Source of the DNA: Clavaria fumosa
Lineage: Eukaryota > Basidiomycota > Agaricomycetes > Agaricales > Clavariaceae
Direction: 5' to 3'
DNA length: 64,000 nucleotides
Assembly: GCA_951802425.1 (NCBI GenBank)
Contig: OX637795.1
Location: 62,001-126,000 of the forward strand
The stretch's first letter is position 1. Each line of letters opens with the position of its first letter. Shown here in pieces: positions 1 to 12,680 of this stretch. The notes under the pieces were generated by a model. It ran no database searches. It was not told the DNA's origin and was given only the letters and a program-made list of their open reading frames with translations. The position numbers and the translations under genes were made by a program.

Positions 1-3000
1 ACCTGATGTAATCTTCAACCTTTCCATTGAGATTTGAGAAGATGAAGCTGGAATCAGTGATGATGAGGTCGGATTTGGCAGGGACAAATCTGGAATTGGC
101 AAGGATGAGGTGGGCACAACTGGGTCAAGTTGCTTGCATTGTCGAGCTTGAGGAATTTATATCAAAACTTGAGCAGAATGACATACATGTTTCTCTGCCT
201 CATCGTCATCTTCAGTGACATCTGACTCCTCATTACTTGTGTGTGCAACCGGCTTCAGCATCACCTTTGCAGTGCGACTAGGAGTGCCTCTCAATCTGGA
301 TTGAGGATGAGCCTTAGTCTTTAATAATATCTTATCAATCAGTCATGGATCAGCTGGGATAAAATTTGAAATTACTCTTGCCCTTGCCCTCTCCCTGTTC
401 CTACTTGATGACTGGTAGTCAGTATCCACCTTTGCCATCATTGGCTCATTGTCATCGTCTTCTTCTGTCACTGTGATCTGAGGTGGTTCCAGGGCCTTTG
501 CAGGCTGTTTGCCTTTGCGCTGTTCAATTCATGAGTATGGGAAGTGGGTGCAATAATAAACAATAAATAATTTGAATAAAATTTTACCGAAGTCATCTCC
601 TTGTGCTCTTCATGGCTTATAGACGGAAGTCGTTTGAGGGACCACAAATCTTGTTTTTCATCAAAGATGAAAGGTTCATGAGGACTGACAGAAAAGTGAC
701 GCTGACGGGCTGAATTGTGCTGCAAGGCCTGATGATTGCAATTGCAAAATCATTTAGTTATGAAATACTAGAATTCTGCAAATGAAACTTACATTGATGA
801 GACCATCAATGGCAATGGCAACCTCACTTGCAATGGCTCCCCTACCTTTCACCCCACCCCTCAGCTTAGCAACTTCAGACCTCTCAATACTTGAGATGAA
901 TTTCTGGACTGCAGCTTGGTGAGAGTGGAATTTGTCAGCAGTTTGTCGGGCATCTTGACGCTGTTGAGAGGGTGTAATCGTGTTCAGTACATCTTGCACT
1001 ACCAAACCATCAACCCATTTCCATTCCTTTACAGCCTTAAATTTCCCTGGGCTGACCAAGACATTATGTTCACAGGAAACTGAGGAAAAAATATTGTTGA
1101 GGGATTGTCGGACATGTCCTGCAGCACCCTTGAGTATGTCTGGGCGGTAGTGTAAAGCAAGGTAGCTTTCAAGCATTGCTGAGAGCACAACTCGTCCATA
1201 GTCACGGCGGAGGGCATGAGAGTCAGAGGGGTCAATTGGAAAGGCAGTTGCAACAAGGGCCCGCTTTGTAAAGTCTGCATCAACACGATCTTCAATTGAC
1301 CAGTCTGACTTCCTCTTGACAAACTCCAATAGTTGATCAACAGTGTCAAACACACCACTGGGTTTCAAGCCCAGCTTGTCCAAGTAGGGGTGGATATCCT
1401 TCACTGAGTCGCCACGTCGTTTGGCATGTAGCACGCCTGTAGGAAATATAGCTTCAAGCTTGGCGCCAGACTTCGGGTGGGAGATAGGTAACTTTGACCA
1501 AGCAGCAGAGACATCATAGCTCATGTCAATCATATGGGTGGATAGGTGCTGCAAGATGGTCTTGATAAACTAACATGGCAGAATCAAAATGGTTAAGTTG
1601 ATAAATAATTCAAGAAAACACACAAAGTCATGAGCCTCATTATGTTCTTGGATGAGTGGATCCTTAGCAAGTGCAGCAAGAATAGAGGAAGACACATCGC
1701 GAGATTTGGTGACTTTTGCAAAAATTGCTGAGTAACTTGCTATGGGATCAATCCAGAATAAGATCTGCAAAAGTGGAGTCAATGATGTAGATGTGATGCA
1801 GATGTTAGTATAGGTCAGGTCTGCACTCCATAGTGGGTTTTACTTGGGCCCACACCTTGTTGGCCTATGAAGTGCAGGGTCATGACCCCAAGGCAAACCA
1901 CACTTCATAGGCCAACAAAGTGCAGGGCCATGATCCCAAGTCAAACCCACAATATGAAGTGGCAGCCAATTAAGAGTGTGGAATAATGAACTCACTTCCT
2001 CAAGTGCTGTGCCTACACGTTTGAGTGACCGATCTATCCAGACAATAAATGATGTGGTGGGAATTGGCAGTTGTGCGTATCTTGAGGACCCTGGGTAGCA
2101 AAGCTTCCAAGCAACACGTGCTGGAAATGTCCTGCAAAAATCAAGCTTTGCTGCATGTCTTCTGCGTGTTTCCTCTTGGCAAAGACGCACTACATCTTGG
2201 GCATAAAGCCGAAAGGCAGTTGTCCAGTCCTGGCTCCACATGTTGGGTGGGCAGCCCAATAGGCGATCCCTGAACGCATCATCAATCCTGTCCAGAAGTG
2301 GTCCATGCCATCTGGCACGCATTTTCTGAGTATTGGCCACTCCAACTGCCTGCTTCTCAACTTTGGTTATTGCAGCTTTGAGGTCAGGGTTTTCAATGGT
2401 AGGGTCCCGGTCTGCCCATTGTGCAAGGAGAGTCTGAACTTCCTGGAGTGAAGGAAATTCACCATCACCAACCATGCAAAATAGATTGCTGGCTGCCATA
2501 TTGACTATTGCACTAAGGAGCTAAAACAAAATGAAAAGACAATAATAAAAATCAAATGAGCCTGGATACTCACACCGCCATGGGTGCCAGATAAAGTGTC
2601 TGCCATCCAGCTTATTTTGAGGAAAGGAGCATCACGGAAGTGTTTGCCAAGTGATAGTATCATTGTCAGAAATGCAATCCCATCATTGGTTGCAAAGATT
2701 CGTGAGTATACGCTGGATGTATCGGTTGCCCACCGACGGATTGAAGTGATAGCTTGATCGTTTTTTTCGGTGCTACGAATGACATCAAGGCCATCATCCA
2801 CAGCTGCTTGATAGACCTTCTCATCCTCATCATCAGCCATGATGATATCCCGAACCTTTTCAACAATACGTTCCTCAGGGGTTTCACCAAAAACAAATTT
2901 TGCCTGGTTGCGAGCTAGGAGACGCATGCAGGCCAGACCTTTGTCTGGCAACATGAAGAGTTTTCCTTTGAATATTTAATTTAAATCAGTCAAAAATTTG

Positions 3001-3711
3001 TGAATAATAGACATTACCTATATCCCAAACTGCAATTGCCCAACGCTTTGCCTTCTGAATAGACCCCTCAAGTGTCGTAATGTTTTGTTTCAATTTGTCA
3101 GCCTCCTTCGTGTTTTCCAAGTCTGCCCGTAGGATGTTCAGCTTTTCTTCGAGTTCAGCAATGAACTTTTTCAGGGCATGTCGGCGGTGGTTCCCTCCAA
3201 AAATTTCGGCTTCACCCTTGTTCACTGCATCGATGCCAAGTTGATTGAGTTGCAAGTTGGGTACTTCTTCAATGGTGCATCCATCAATGTCTGCAAGTGG
3301 TGATACATCATCAATCCATTCAGGCTTCAACCCAACTGGCAGAGCACTGTCACGTTCGCAGTGAAGCAGGCCTTCTGTGAAATAGCATTGAACAAGTTCA
3401 TCAACCTTCTCATCATTCAGTGGCCGGTCATTGTAAGTGCCCCAGGTGAAAGAGTAAGGTGACTCAAGCAAGTCAATAGAGTAATATCCCACAAAAGTGC
3501 TGGCAAGATGGCGTTGGGTCTCAGTGTGAGCATTTGCAAACAGATCTTTGTAACGATTGGGGCTGGCCTGTGTTCTGTCATTAGACTATGTTGAATCTTG
3601 GATAATTGGGTGACTCACCATAGTCCCCTTAGCAGATGAAGCCTGTGAGGATGGGGTTGTGTGTGGCAATGGCAGCAATGATGTGGCAAGCTTTGTGATG
3701 AGGTCAAACAT
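1..3711 (-). CDS. ParB-like motif protein, paralogue A (spliced, partial, one in-frame TGA)
   Basis: I do not recognise a named gene. Nine exons fit in phase: 3711-3619 (ATG at 3711), 3567-3018, 2965-2574, 2520-1996, 1764-1624, 1569-793, 728-588, 519-187, then from about 132 to the window edge. Introns have GTGAGT, GTAATG, GTAAGT or GTATGT donors and CAG/TAG/AAG acceptors. Residues about 155-161 read GGNHRRH, like the GxHRxxA box of ParB/Srx-type domains, after a segment with a conserved GYYSID start; a coiled coil follows (about 165-205). Downstream exons are helical and unrecognised. The C-terminus is acidic and Ser/Pro-rich. A TGA at 343-345 interrupts the last exons, yet the frame stays open for over 50 codons and through another spliced exon, so the gene is either a young pseudogene, has a shorter product, or is read through. 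Paralogue B lies at 24893-30398 in the same orientation. Confidence 0.68.
1857..1918. repeat. 18-bp perfect inverted repeat inside an intron of paralogue A
   Basis: Arms at 1857-1874 and 1901-1918 are exact reverse complements with a 26-nt loop. They sit in a 231-nt intron (1765-1995), four times longer than the other introns of this gene, which suggests that a hairpin element was inserted. Part of the arm and loop sequence is repeated just downstream, at about 1919-1950. Confidence 0.75.
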
Positions 3712-3768
3712 GCATCACACAAATTAGCATCAACATTCCATGCAAATATGGAAATTTATACCCACCCC

Positions 3769-3918
3769 TGCAATTTTCCACGCACCATGTAGGGACACAT
3801 GACCACCCCTGCAATTTCCCACACACCATGTAGGGACACATGACCACCCCTGCAATTTCCCACACACAATGTAGGGACACATGACCACCCCTGCAATTTC
3901 CCACACACAATGTAGGGA
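3769..3918. repeat. 41-bp tandem repeat, about 3.6 copies
   Basis: Near-identical 41-bp units contain GCAATTTCCCACACA and TGTAGGGACACATGACC. The array starts about 60 bp upstream of the paralogue A start codon. The core GCAATTTCCC-CACACCAT also occurs in the palindromic satellite at 19886-20345, so the two arrays may be related. Short ORFs across it are repeat artefacts. Confidence 0.85.
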
Positions 3919-6154
3919 TGGGCAATTTCCACCAGTGTTGTGCCAGTCACCAACTGAGAGTCATGGTCACCCAACCATGATGCATGAGAAAGACATCAAC
4001 ACTTGCCAACAGTCATGCATCCATGACTGTGTGCTAGTCCTAGAGTCTTGCTTCACTCTAGCACATGCATTTACTCTGGGCTCTTCCTCCTGGTACATAA
4101 CCCTTATGCCCTCTGCAGTGCTCCTGTATTACACTCTTGTGACTCCTCAATATATCACCATGTTTTGCAATCTATTGTGTCCTCACTCTGAGTCAAACAG
4201 CCTTGCAACTAGTGAGGACAAGGGCTGTAGTGTCAACCCTTGGCCAAATCATAGCTCAAGGGTGCACAAGAGATTAGTAGCAACTCACCTTGTGCAACAG
4301 GGTTGGGTAGCAGAGTTCAATGGAAGTGAGGCAAATTAATGGCCAAGAACTCAGGTGAGTCAAAAACAATTTGAAGTCACATGGTGGTGAACTTTTCTTT
4401 ATGGCCCAATCAAGATTGTAGTATTGGCACCTGTTGATAAAACCATAGCTACCAGAGATGCATGGAACAAAGATATAATGTTGGCTCAAGATTAAATCTG
4501 CACAATCTACTGGCTTGAACATTGGCCAAGACCTATGTATTGGTGTTGCATTATCAAATCAGCCTGATCCCAGTGTGCCAAATCCTGTATCCTGACCTTC
4601 ATGTTGGCTGACCTGTGATGACATCATTGATAGGGTTTTGGGAATATCAGCCTGCTTGAATATTATGGTCAATCTCCAATATCAGCTAGGACTATATGTG
4701 AATTGGTGGCATCAACAAGATCATCACTAACTCCAACCTCATACCTCCATAATGGCTGCCTACTATTGTCAAGGCTTCAACCACTATTATCAGTCTTTCA
4801 GCTACTAGGTTTGTGTGATTACCTTATGTCTCACACTTTGTCTCACTGCAGGGCAACTTTTGAGACAACCCAGTATAAAAATTTTAGCATTTGCACATAA
4901 TATCTGGTATAATATCTGGTAGCATGACTGTAACAAGTATGAGCCATACACACAGCAGCCAAAATGCACTTCAGGAGAATCCTTGGTCAAAGGAAGAGTA
5001 TTACACTGTAGGGAATGGATCTTATAGACATGGCACAGATCTAACTGTTCTTTTATGTGAAAATGTGTGCTGTTCTTGTAGCTGTTCTTGTAGTTGTTCT
5101 GTTATTGTGCCTTGTGTGACCACTTGTGACATATAATATAATATAATATTTTGGTATCAAAATTGTCTGCTATGGTGTTCAGGCATGACAGCCATCACTT
5201 TCCCTCAACCACCTGTGTGACTTATCCATTGTCTAATCAGGCCTCATCAGCAACCACACAGCCTTCAAGTGGCATACAAGTTGTGTGCATGTGCCATGCA
5301 TTTGGATGTGCATCAAAAGCGCAAGTGGTAATGAGCAGCATGGCCATTTGGTAACCCCTTCTGCTCAACATCAACACCAAAACAAAGGACAAAGGAACCT
5401 TCTGCAGGTCAGGTAGGTTCCAAAGTATGCAGATATGAATATTTATTGCTTTCTATCAAAATGTATTGATGTATGATAAGGAGCAGCTCACCTGAAGCCT
5501 GCCTGCGTCATCTGGAACCTCTGAGCACGTGAACAGCATGTGTGCTGATCATCCAGGACAGGCTTGGGTCTCAGGCATTCTCCAGACACACACATCGTGT
5601 TCACACCATATGCAGTGCTGAGCCTGCTGAAGATGTGCTAGTGCAAGCTGTGTGCATTCTGGGAGGGCGAGGCGCAGACGCTGCGGCTCGTGCGAGAGGT
5701 TGCAGATGTGCTCTTGGTCGTGGCGGTGACCCAGCACCACATGCCCATGCTGTACCACTCGTTTATGCAGGCACTGCTGTTGGCGCAGCAGGACTCAGCG
5801 AATGCCAGCGCATGCCTCTTCTTCATGCCTCTGCTAGGCTTCATCATGATCCTGGATTTGTTGGAAAAATGATTGTTCAGCTTCACCCATCTTTGAGTGT
5901 ACTACACCTTCAATAGCAGCCAAAAGTTGTATCCAAAGCTTGAAGAGCATGCTGGATAGAAACTGTGAGTTGTCAGTCATAAGTAGTGGTTCAAGAATGT
6001 TCAAGTCTCAGAGGCAGCACTGAGGCCATGAGGTGTGCATGAGCCCATGCCTGGACAGTTGGTATTACATAATTTGAATATTCAAGTCAGATATAACTGT
6101 ATTATATACTCGATGACAACCAGGTACAGGACTGCTAACTGGCATGTAAAACAG
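3919..6154. other. No gene recognised; weak retroelement traces
   Basis: No convincing gene on either strand. An AT-rich stretch at 5131-5150 is followed by TGGTATCA (5152-5159), which resembles an initiator-tRNA primer-binding site and could mark an old LTR boundary, but no LTR was found. At 5560-5870 there is a GC-richer island with ORFs in three frames and no recognisable domain. The rest is unique-looking AT-rich DNA. Confidence 0.4.
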
Positions 6155-9100
6155 CTAGATCTGTGCTGTGAGAGCTATTCTCCTTGCCCACTTGCTGTTT
6201 TCCTCATCTGAAAATATTAAATAATGCCTGATGGGAGTGATTGGGACATGCTCACCACTTTCTGAATGAATTCGCTTCCGGGTGCCTTGGGTATCATTCA
6301 CAGTTTTCTTGATGACAACAAATTCTGGCCCAGTCCACTCAAAGGTTTTGCAATAGGGAAGATCTTTCAACTCTTTGCCCATCTCTGCTCGAAAATGAAA
6401 TAGGAGGTTAGGATGATGCTTGCAGAAGTGCTTGTCCATCCTTGCATGGAGACAACTCTGTGAGAGACCAGGGTTGGAAGAGTCTTCATCCTCCTTGTAC
6501 TTGCAAATCGTCACAACAAGGTGAACAATAGATGGGTTGAATAGAGCAGATAGGGGATCCACCAACTCTTCTCCAATCTTGAGCCATTGTGATTTGCTGA
6601 AGGACTGCTGGAAGTCCATGTACTTCTTCAAAATTGCTGTGCGCTGGGCCTTCATCATGTTTTGAAGTGCACCTACTTCCAAACTTGTTTGATCCTTGAT
6701 CTCCAAGTCATATGTCCAGCATAGCTCAAGCACATTTCCAAGTGCAATGAGGTCCAAAAGGCCTTGAGCAGTGGTTGGGTCTATTGAATGATCACCCACT
6801 GTCAATTTGCATCAGATGGGGAGAGGAAAGGAGAATAGTTAGGGGCAGACCATCTTGGATATATTCATGAGAGGTATATTCATCAATTGCCATTGCCAAG
6901 ATGCGCCACAGCAATACCTCAGTTTCTGAATGGTTGGTATTTGTCACACCATGTAAGAGCACCCCAGTGTGGATGTGGCCCCAGCATGAGTCACGAATAG
7001 TTGAGGTGCAATACATATGACGACCCAGTACAATTGAGTTGTCAACTGTGAGCACATAATGTGGGGTATTTGGTCGCATGAAGCTATTTCACATTTAGCA
7101 AATTGAATAAAATGTAAAAAGTACACCCACAAGACGGTGCCTGGCTGGATGATAACAGCCTCATGCTCAAAACATGAGGTAGCTGCATCATCCACCTCAG
7201 TGGTGGAAAAGGCAAGGGGTGATGACATATCCCCAGCTGAGCAGGACTCCATATTGTGGCGGTGGTGACAAACAACCCAATATTTGGTCCCAGTGATAGC
7301 ATCAATGGCAGTGGCAAGACCATTTGCATCAATGTGAATCCAGCTCATTGCATTTTTCATGGCAGCTGTAGCCCATATAAGGTGATCGGTGGGCAGATTG
7401 GCATGAGAAAAACCATGAGTGCCTCTTGTTTGTTGCCATGCAATACTGTGGGAGTTCAGGTGACTTGTGAGGGAAATTAAGTCTCAGCACAGGCAGTGCA
7501 GATTTATTGAACACTCACTGGTAGGGTATGCAATGTCGATACTCCAACCCAAGTGGTATGTCAAGAACATTGAGGATGTGTCCATTGTTGGGCATTTGGC
7601 TGTGATGGAAGAAGTCAAGCAGGGTGCCATGGCAGTGTCGCTCACTGTTGGTGCTGTCGATGGACTGATCTGTGTATAATTTGTAAGCATATTTAGGCCA
7701 TGGCATTAGTCATACCATACCTATCATGCTTCTTGTTCTTGTGATATTTGCATAGTTCCTCAATGTTGAAATTGAGAACCCCTCATCTTGGAGAGGTGTG
7801 TTGAGAACAAGAATATGGCGATGCCGGAAGATGTCCTGGAGAGTCCTAGTTGAGAGCTGCAGGAATTCCATGTATGTTGTAACAAAGATGTTTGACACTG
7901 GTGGGTTCAGCAAGTCAAATGGTATGCATCGAGATGAGGCATGGTGGTGAGGTGGGTGACCATCAACATATCCAGCTTCAACACTGGCATGGATGTCCAC
8001 CAACAGCCTAGTTTCTTTGCTAGCCTGTATTTACCAGTGTTGGAATAGTACATGACTGATGAGCAGTTAACTCACAGTGGTCTTTGATGTCTGGAAGTGG
8101 ATAGAGATAGGTGCTGCTTTAGGATCTGGAAGATATGCTTGGATCTTCACTGGGGGTGACAACTATAAAGCATATCAGCAGAAATTGGCAGTCACAGGGA
8201 GAAAAACTCACTCCAGGGTTATCTGTGGCATTTATGAGGGTATTTGGTTCCTCAGGCTCAAAACAAATGTTAGATAATATCCCATCATTATTTAATAAGA
8301 CTCACATCTCCTTCAATATCATAGTAAACTGGAAAGAGCATTGTGGCCTCTTCATCAACACTATTGCCTAACTCCTTACTTTGACCTGCTCCAGACTTTC
8401 TTGCAGATTTCCTATGTTTCCAAGTGCTTGTGGGACTGGACATTGGTGGTGTGGGAAGCAAGTACACAGATTGAGTTGGAGATGATGGTAAAGATGATAT
8501 TGGGGATGAACTTGCTGAGGCAGATTTCAGGAAGGTTAAAGGCAGTGCAGTGGGAAGGTATTTTGCAGCCAATGAATTGACTGCATTGATAGCTGCATCT
8601 GTGTCTTCCTCAGCTTCAAATACCACATCAAAAGTGGGCTTCCAGTCATTATCATTGTACTGCAACCCCAGACATAACTGTAGGTGATCCTGTGCCTGAG
8701 GCAGTGTGATATTGCCTGCTGCAAAATAGCGTATTATATCCCATGCATTTGGGTCATTCAGAGGCAGGGGGTAAAGAAAATCAATATCTCTATTGAGGAA
8801 TGATCAGCTTGTGTCCTCCATGAAAATGTTCACTCACTGTGTTTCCTCTGTTTCTGGTGTTTCCTTAGGCCCTGCCCCTTCTTGGGTCTGCTCCTTGTCC
8901 TGTGGAAGTGGGTGGGAAATGTCCATATCCCTATTGATGTGTGATTAGCCAATATCCTCCCTGAAAATGCAGACTGACTGTGTCTCCTGTGTCTCTTGTG
9001 TCTCCTGAGGCCCTGCCCCTTCTTGGGTCTGCCCATCATCTTGTGATGGTGGGTGAAAAGTGTCCACATCCCTATTGATGTGTGATTAGCTTGTAAGCTT

Positions 9101-9834
9101 GTATCCTCCCTGAAATTGCAGACTGACATCTGCTGTGTCTCTTCTTCCTGGGTCTGCTGCTCATTCTGTGGTGGTGGGGAACAAATGTCCATGTCTCTAT
9201 AGAAGAGTGATTAAATGGCATCCTCCCTGAGAATGCCAACTCACTGTGTCTCCTGTGCCTCTTGTGCTTCCTGAGGTGCTGCCCCTGTATTCTCATGCAT
9301 CTCCCCTTCATTAGGAAGAAGTGCAGGTTGAATTTGGGGGAATAATACATCTGGTATATCACCTGAACCAAAGAAGTGAGTAGATGAACTCTGGATAAAT
9401 GTGGAACATGCTCACGTGTAACAAACCAATCCTGTAATTGTGGTATGTTGCCTTTGCACTCAAGTGCTGCTCCCATCTCATGAAGTTCAATAACTTCAGC
9501 CTTGTACTCCATCCCACATGATGATCTTAGTAATGCCTTCCACATCATTTTCTCTATAGCCAGTAGTGAACTTGGCTTTCCACCAAGTGACTGTCCCAAC
9601 TGGGCCAATGAATCATAAAGATTAACCCATAAAAGGATAATAAAAAGCTTAACTCACCAAAAAGAGCTGCTCTTTATTGATGGACTGTGAGGCACTATTC
9701 CGTGGCACTAAGAGGATGAGAGGGGAGATCGCCAGGGCAAGTTGTGTGTATTGGATTATGTTTCTTATCACTGCTGCATTGGTAAGACCAGCAGGCAGTG
9801 CAACTTGGTGATCTGCAGCCTGCCTGGTTTTCAT
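6155..9834 (-). CDS. JmjC-fold 2-oxoglutarate dioxygenase-like protein, multi-exon
   Basis: The start chosen is ATG at 9834; the stop is TAG at 6155-6157. About 17 exons can be joined in phase with introns mostly of 48-60 nt. The catalytic region is split between two exons: a WIHIDANG segment (about 7330-7343) gives the HxD pair, followed by TGTKYW and an E-x-V-I-I-Q-P-G-T strand; the next exon opens with RPNTPHYV, supplying the distal iron-binding His (7051-7080). This matches the cupin/JmjC family common in Agaricomycetes; histone demethylation would be a guess. Upstream comes a Ser/Pro-rich linker (8300-8560) and an acidic Gln/Thr/Glu-rich repeat region encoded by duplicated exons (8790-9244). 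One junction near 7085-7130 is uncertain. A truncated Gypsy integrase ends only about 65 bp before the start codon, so the native 5' end may be missing. Confidence 0.75.
8790..9244 (-). repeat. Intron-bearing tandem coding repeat in the JmjC gene
   Basis: Exons at 9128-9196 (69 nt), 8979-9071 (93 nt) and 8838-8930 (93 nt) alternate with introns at 9197-9244, 9072-9127, 8931-8978 and 8790-8837 (48, 56, 48 and 48 nt). The introns are near-identical, with GTSAGT donors and mostly a CTAATCACAC branch region ending in AATAG. All exon lengths are multiples of three and all introns have phase 2. Each exon encodes a variant of D-x-D/I-x-x-x-P-x-P-Q followed by Q-T-Q-E-rich sequence. The basic unit is 141 bp. 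Confidence 0.85.
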
Positions 9835-9898
9835 TGTCAGCAGAAATTCAAGAATATTAAAAACTAAATGCACATACTGTTATCCATAATGATCTCCT

Positions 9899-10330
9899 CT
9901 ACTGCTCCCCATCAGCACAGTATATTTTCAAATATGAAGGTTCTGAGAAGTCAGGCAGTCTCGTTTCGTAGCAGTCTCGCTTCCGGATATGTGGATAATG
10001 AGCATTGGGCATGGAGAAGAAGTCGAAAACTGCGAGCCCTGGGTAGGAACATGGTATCAATGTGCGCTCAATGGAAAAGACTGGCTGGTGTGGCAACCAT
10101 CAGTGGAATAAAGATCTTCCAGATTTGCCGAGTCTGGCACTGGTGACAAGTTTGGACAAACCACTTTACGTCTTGATCCAACACCGGCCACCAGAACCGA
10201 TTTAAGATACATGTCTGGATAATGTAAACACCTTTGTGGCCAAGTGAATTGTGTGCCTCAGTGATAATTGCAAGCCGTTTGTAGTCCGGAGGTACTACCT
10301 GGTGGCATCTGTTAGGTCAGCGACACCATA
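9899..10330 (-). pseudogene. Truncated integrase N-terminus of the Gypsy element
   Basis: One minus frame reads CHQCQTRQIWKIFIP, the CxxC half of the HHCC zinc finger, then an HIDTM segment that matches the first catalytic Asp of the integrase core. Stops interrupt the frame and similarity ends at about 9899, before the remaining catalytic residues. The region 10150-10400 should hold the histidine half but is too degraded to place. Confidence 0.65.
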
Positions 10331-10411
10331 GCTTGTTATCAAGGATGAAGAACTCAGATGCAGAGCGGACTAATCGTCGGAACTGGTTTGTGTTGGTGCC
10401 AGAAGGATGGA

Positions 10412-11082
10412 TCAGGTTTCGAAGGAAAGATTCAATTTTGCGGATCTTTTCTTTGCTGCGTCTGACCAGGGTATAAAGATAGTGAAGGATTCGTTGGGGG
10501 CTGGTGAATCATCGGATGGTACCATCGAATTGAGTAGCATCGATCCTGTGTGAAGTTGGAAGCCAGTATGAGTGATACCAGGGGGGTGCACCTCGGATGG
10601 GTAGTAAGATTCCGGTGCTCGATTCATGTGTTCCATGGTGAACACATAGCTCCGATTGATCCACTCTTCATGATCTTCAGACTCAGTGTCTTCCTCACCA
10701 TCTGTGGCATGTCGGCATGATAATCCATCGGCTCTGGTGTGTTTATTTGCGGGAATATGAACAAGGTCGAAATCGAAAAGCAGTATACCAGCAATCCATC
10801 GATTCATGGCAGCGTTTGGTTGGATGTCTGGATTGTTTAGCATACCCTTAATGAATTTAGTGCCCATTTTGACAATGAATTTCGGAAGGTGATAAGGTAA
10901 ATCCGATATGACTGAAGTGCGCAGAACAGTCCGTATAACTCAATTTTTGCTTGAGAGTATCGGGCCTTGCGTTCATTCCAGGTAATCAAACTGAATCTAG
11001 ATGGGTACCAGATTCCATCTTCTCCGATTTGAAATAGCGCAAAGCCGACTGTGATGTTGGACGAGTCAACGGCCATAATCAT
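10412..11082 (-). pseudogene. RNase H and connection region of the Gypsy element
   Basis: The frame at 10837-11082 has MAVDSSNITVGFALFQ and YSQAKIELYGLFCAL, the usual Ty3/Gypsy RNase H pattern. The next frame (10412-10867) carries RWIAGILLFDFDLVHIPANKHTRADGLSC split by normal spacing, the conserved end of that domain. The two frames overlap, which indicates a frameshift. Confidence 0.8.
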
Positions 11083-11201
11083 GGGCCATCCAGAGCGGTA
11101 ATTGATCAGTCGAACGGTGGATGAGTTGACTATTATGTCCTTAAGTCAGTCCATCAAATTTTGCTCTTCTTCTTCAAACCTGAATGGAACATCCTTGCAA
11201 G

Positions 11202-12202
11202 TCAGATTGATGAGTGGTCAGGCAAGTACCGCATAGTTTTTAATGAATATCTGGAGCAGTCTGCAAATGATCGGACATCTGTGAGTGTTTCACACGGAGG
11301 CCAGTCTCGAATACGCTGAACATTGGAAGCATCCGGAACTTGCCCTTCATATGTGCACATGTGTCCAGTAACTATTGTTTCGGGGGTGCAAATTGTTGTT
11401 TTCTTGCCATTAAAGGTTCCTCCGACTTTCTTGATTTGTTGGAGCACCCGGTTGACGTTATTTAAATGCTCCCAAACAAACTGCCATATTTGCGGATTCT
11501 CCGGGATCGTCTTGTAAGTGCCATCTGGAAGCTTGTATCGGGTTTCCGGGCCCTTAATTGCTACATCATCTACAAATGGGATGGTGACATGTGGAATTTC
11601 ATCTTGCAAGATATGCGTGATGTCTCCATGCATAATTTGCGTCATGTTGGTGTATCCCATCAGGACGCAAGTGAGCCGTTTGACTCCGAGAGGGGTTTGA
11701 AATGTGGTAAGGTCTCGGCTTCGCTCATTGAGAGACCGTTGATCGAAGGAGACAAATAAATCGAGTGATCTGTAGCATCCGCATCCAGCAAATGATTCTG
11801 CAAAAACCTCCATTATTGGGGGAACTGCTGAGTTGCTGATAGTGACTTTGTTCAATGGCTGGAGGTTGTGTACGAGTCGGAGGGACTTTCCGTCTTTCTT
11901 TAACACACAAAACCACTGGGACTGATAAGATGAATTGGATTCTTCGTAGACTCCAGCTGCTATCTTTTCTCAGATAACCTTTAGGACTTCATTGTAGATG
12001 CCAGGGGGAATCAGTATATTTTTGAAAATCCAGGGGACATGTTTGACTGTCGGGATGATAATTGGATCGAAGTATTTTGCGTTGAATCGTCCTTTTTCAG
12101 TCTCCATCCAAGCGAAGGCATCTTCCTGGGCTTTGATAAGATAGTGAACAAGTTCTTCTTCCTCCAGCCATAAGAATCCGGTGGGGTTTGTGTTATGCAC
12201 AT
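11202..12202 (-). pseudogene. Reverse transcriptase of the Gypsy element
   Basis: Two frames cover the domain. The 5' part (11970-12200) holds the region ahead of the fingers, with VPWIFKNILIPPGIYNEV. The main part (11202-11906) has LRLVHNLQPLNKVTI, LDLFVSFDQRS, TPLGVKRLTCVLMGYTN and the catalytic PFVDDVAIKG (normally YxDD). Frame breaks near 11910-11970 and 12205-12220 show decay. Confidence 0.82.
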
Positions 12203-12680
12203 CTTTCTGGTCTTGAGTATATCAGAGACTGGGGGTGAAATCGGGGGGGTGTGTTGGAAGAGTCGGTATATCGGCTAGGGGGTCTGGATGCCATCGTCGG
12301 ACAATACAGAATTCTTCGGGTACTGTCGCTTTGATTGGATTGATGCAGTTCGCCACCTTCTTATATTTCTTTCCTAAGTAAACTGGCAAAATGGCATCTG
12401 TAGACAGGACCTTCATTTCGGAGGAATTGTTGTACAGGGGATATGCGATATTCGGATGTGTCGGTTCACATTTGGTAGTGACTGGGGAATCAACAGAATT
12501 GAGAGAAATGTCCAAGACACTGATACAAGGATCAAGAGGGGCTAGATTTACAAAGAGATGATGAGGAATTCTGAACGGAAGTGGAAAAGATGGCTGGAGT
12601 CTCGTATTTGGGTATAGTTTCCATGTCCACATTGATCGGAGGTGAGTCCATAGATTTGCGGATGTTCGAGGCTCCAGCCA

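Noticed and set aside
3704..3974. Cys-rich repeated peptide on the minus strand
   Set aside because: It arises from the 41-bp tandem repeat, whose period is not a multiple of three, so the frame changes each unit.
5138..5360. Copia-type element after a TGGTATCA primer-site-like word
   Set aside because: Only an 8-bp match; no LTR, zinc knuckle or protease could be found around it.
6944..7360. A separate small gene at the JmjC core
   Set aside because: It joins in phase with neighbouring exons on both sides, so it is one exon of the longer gene.
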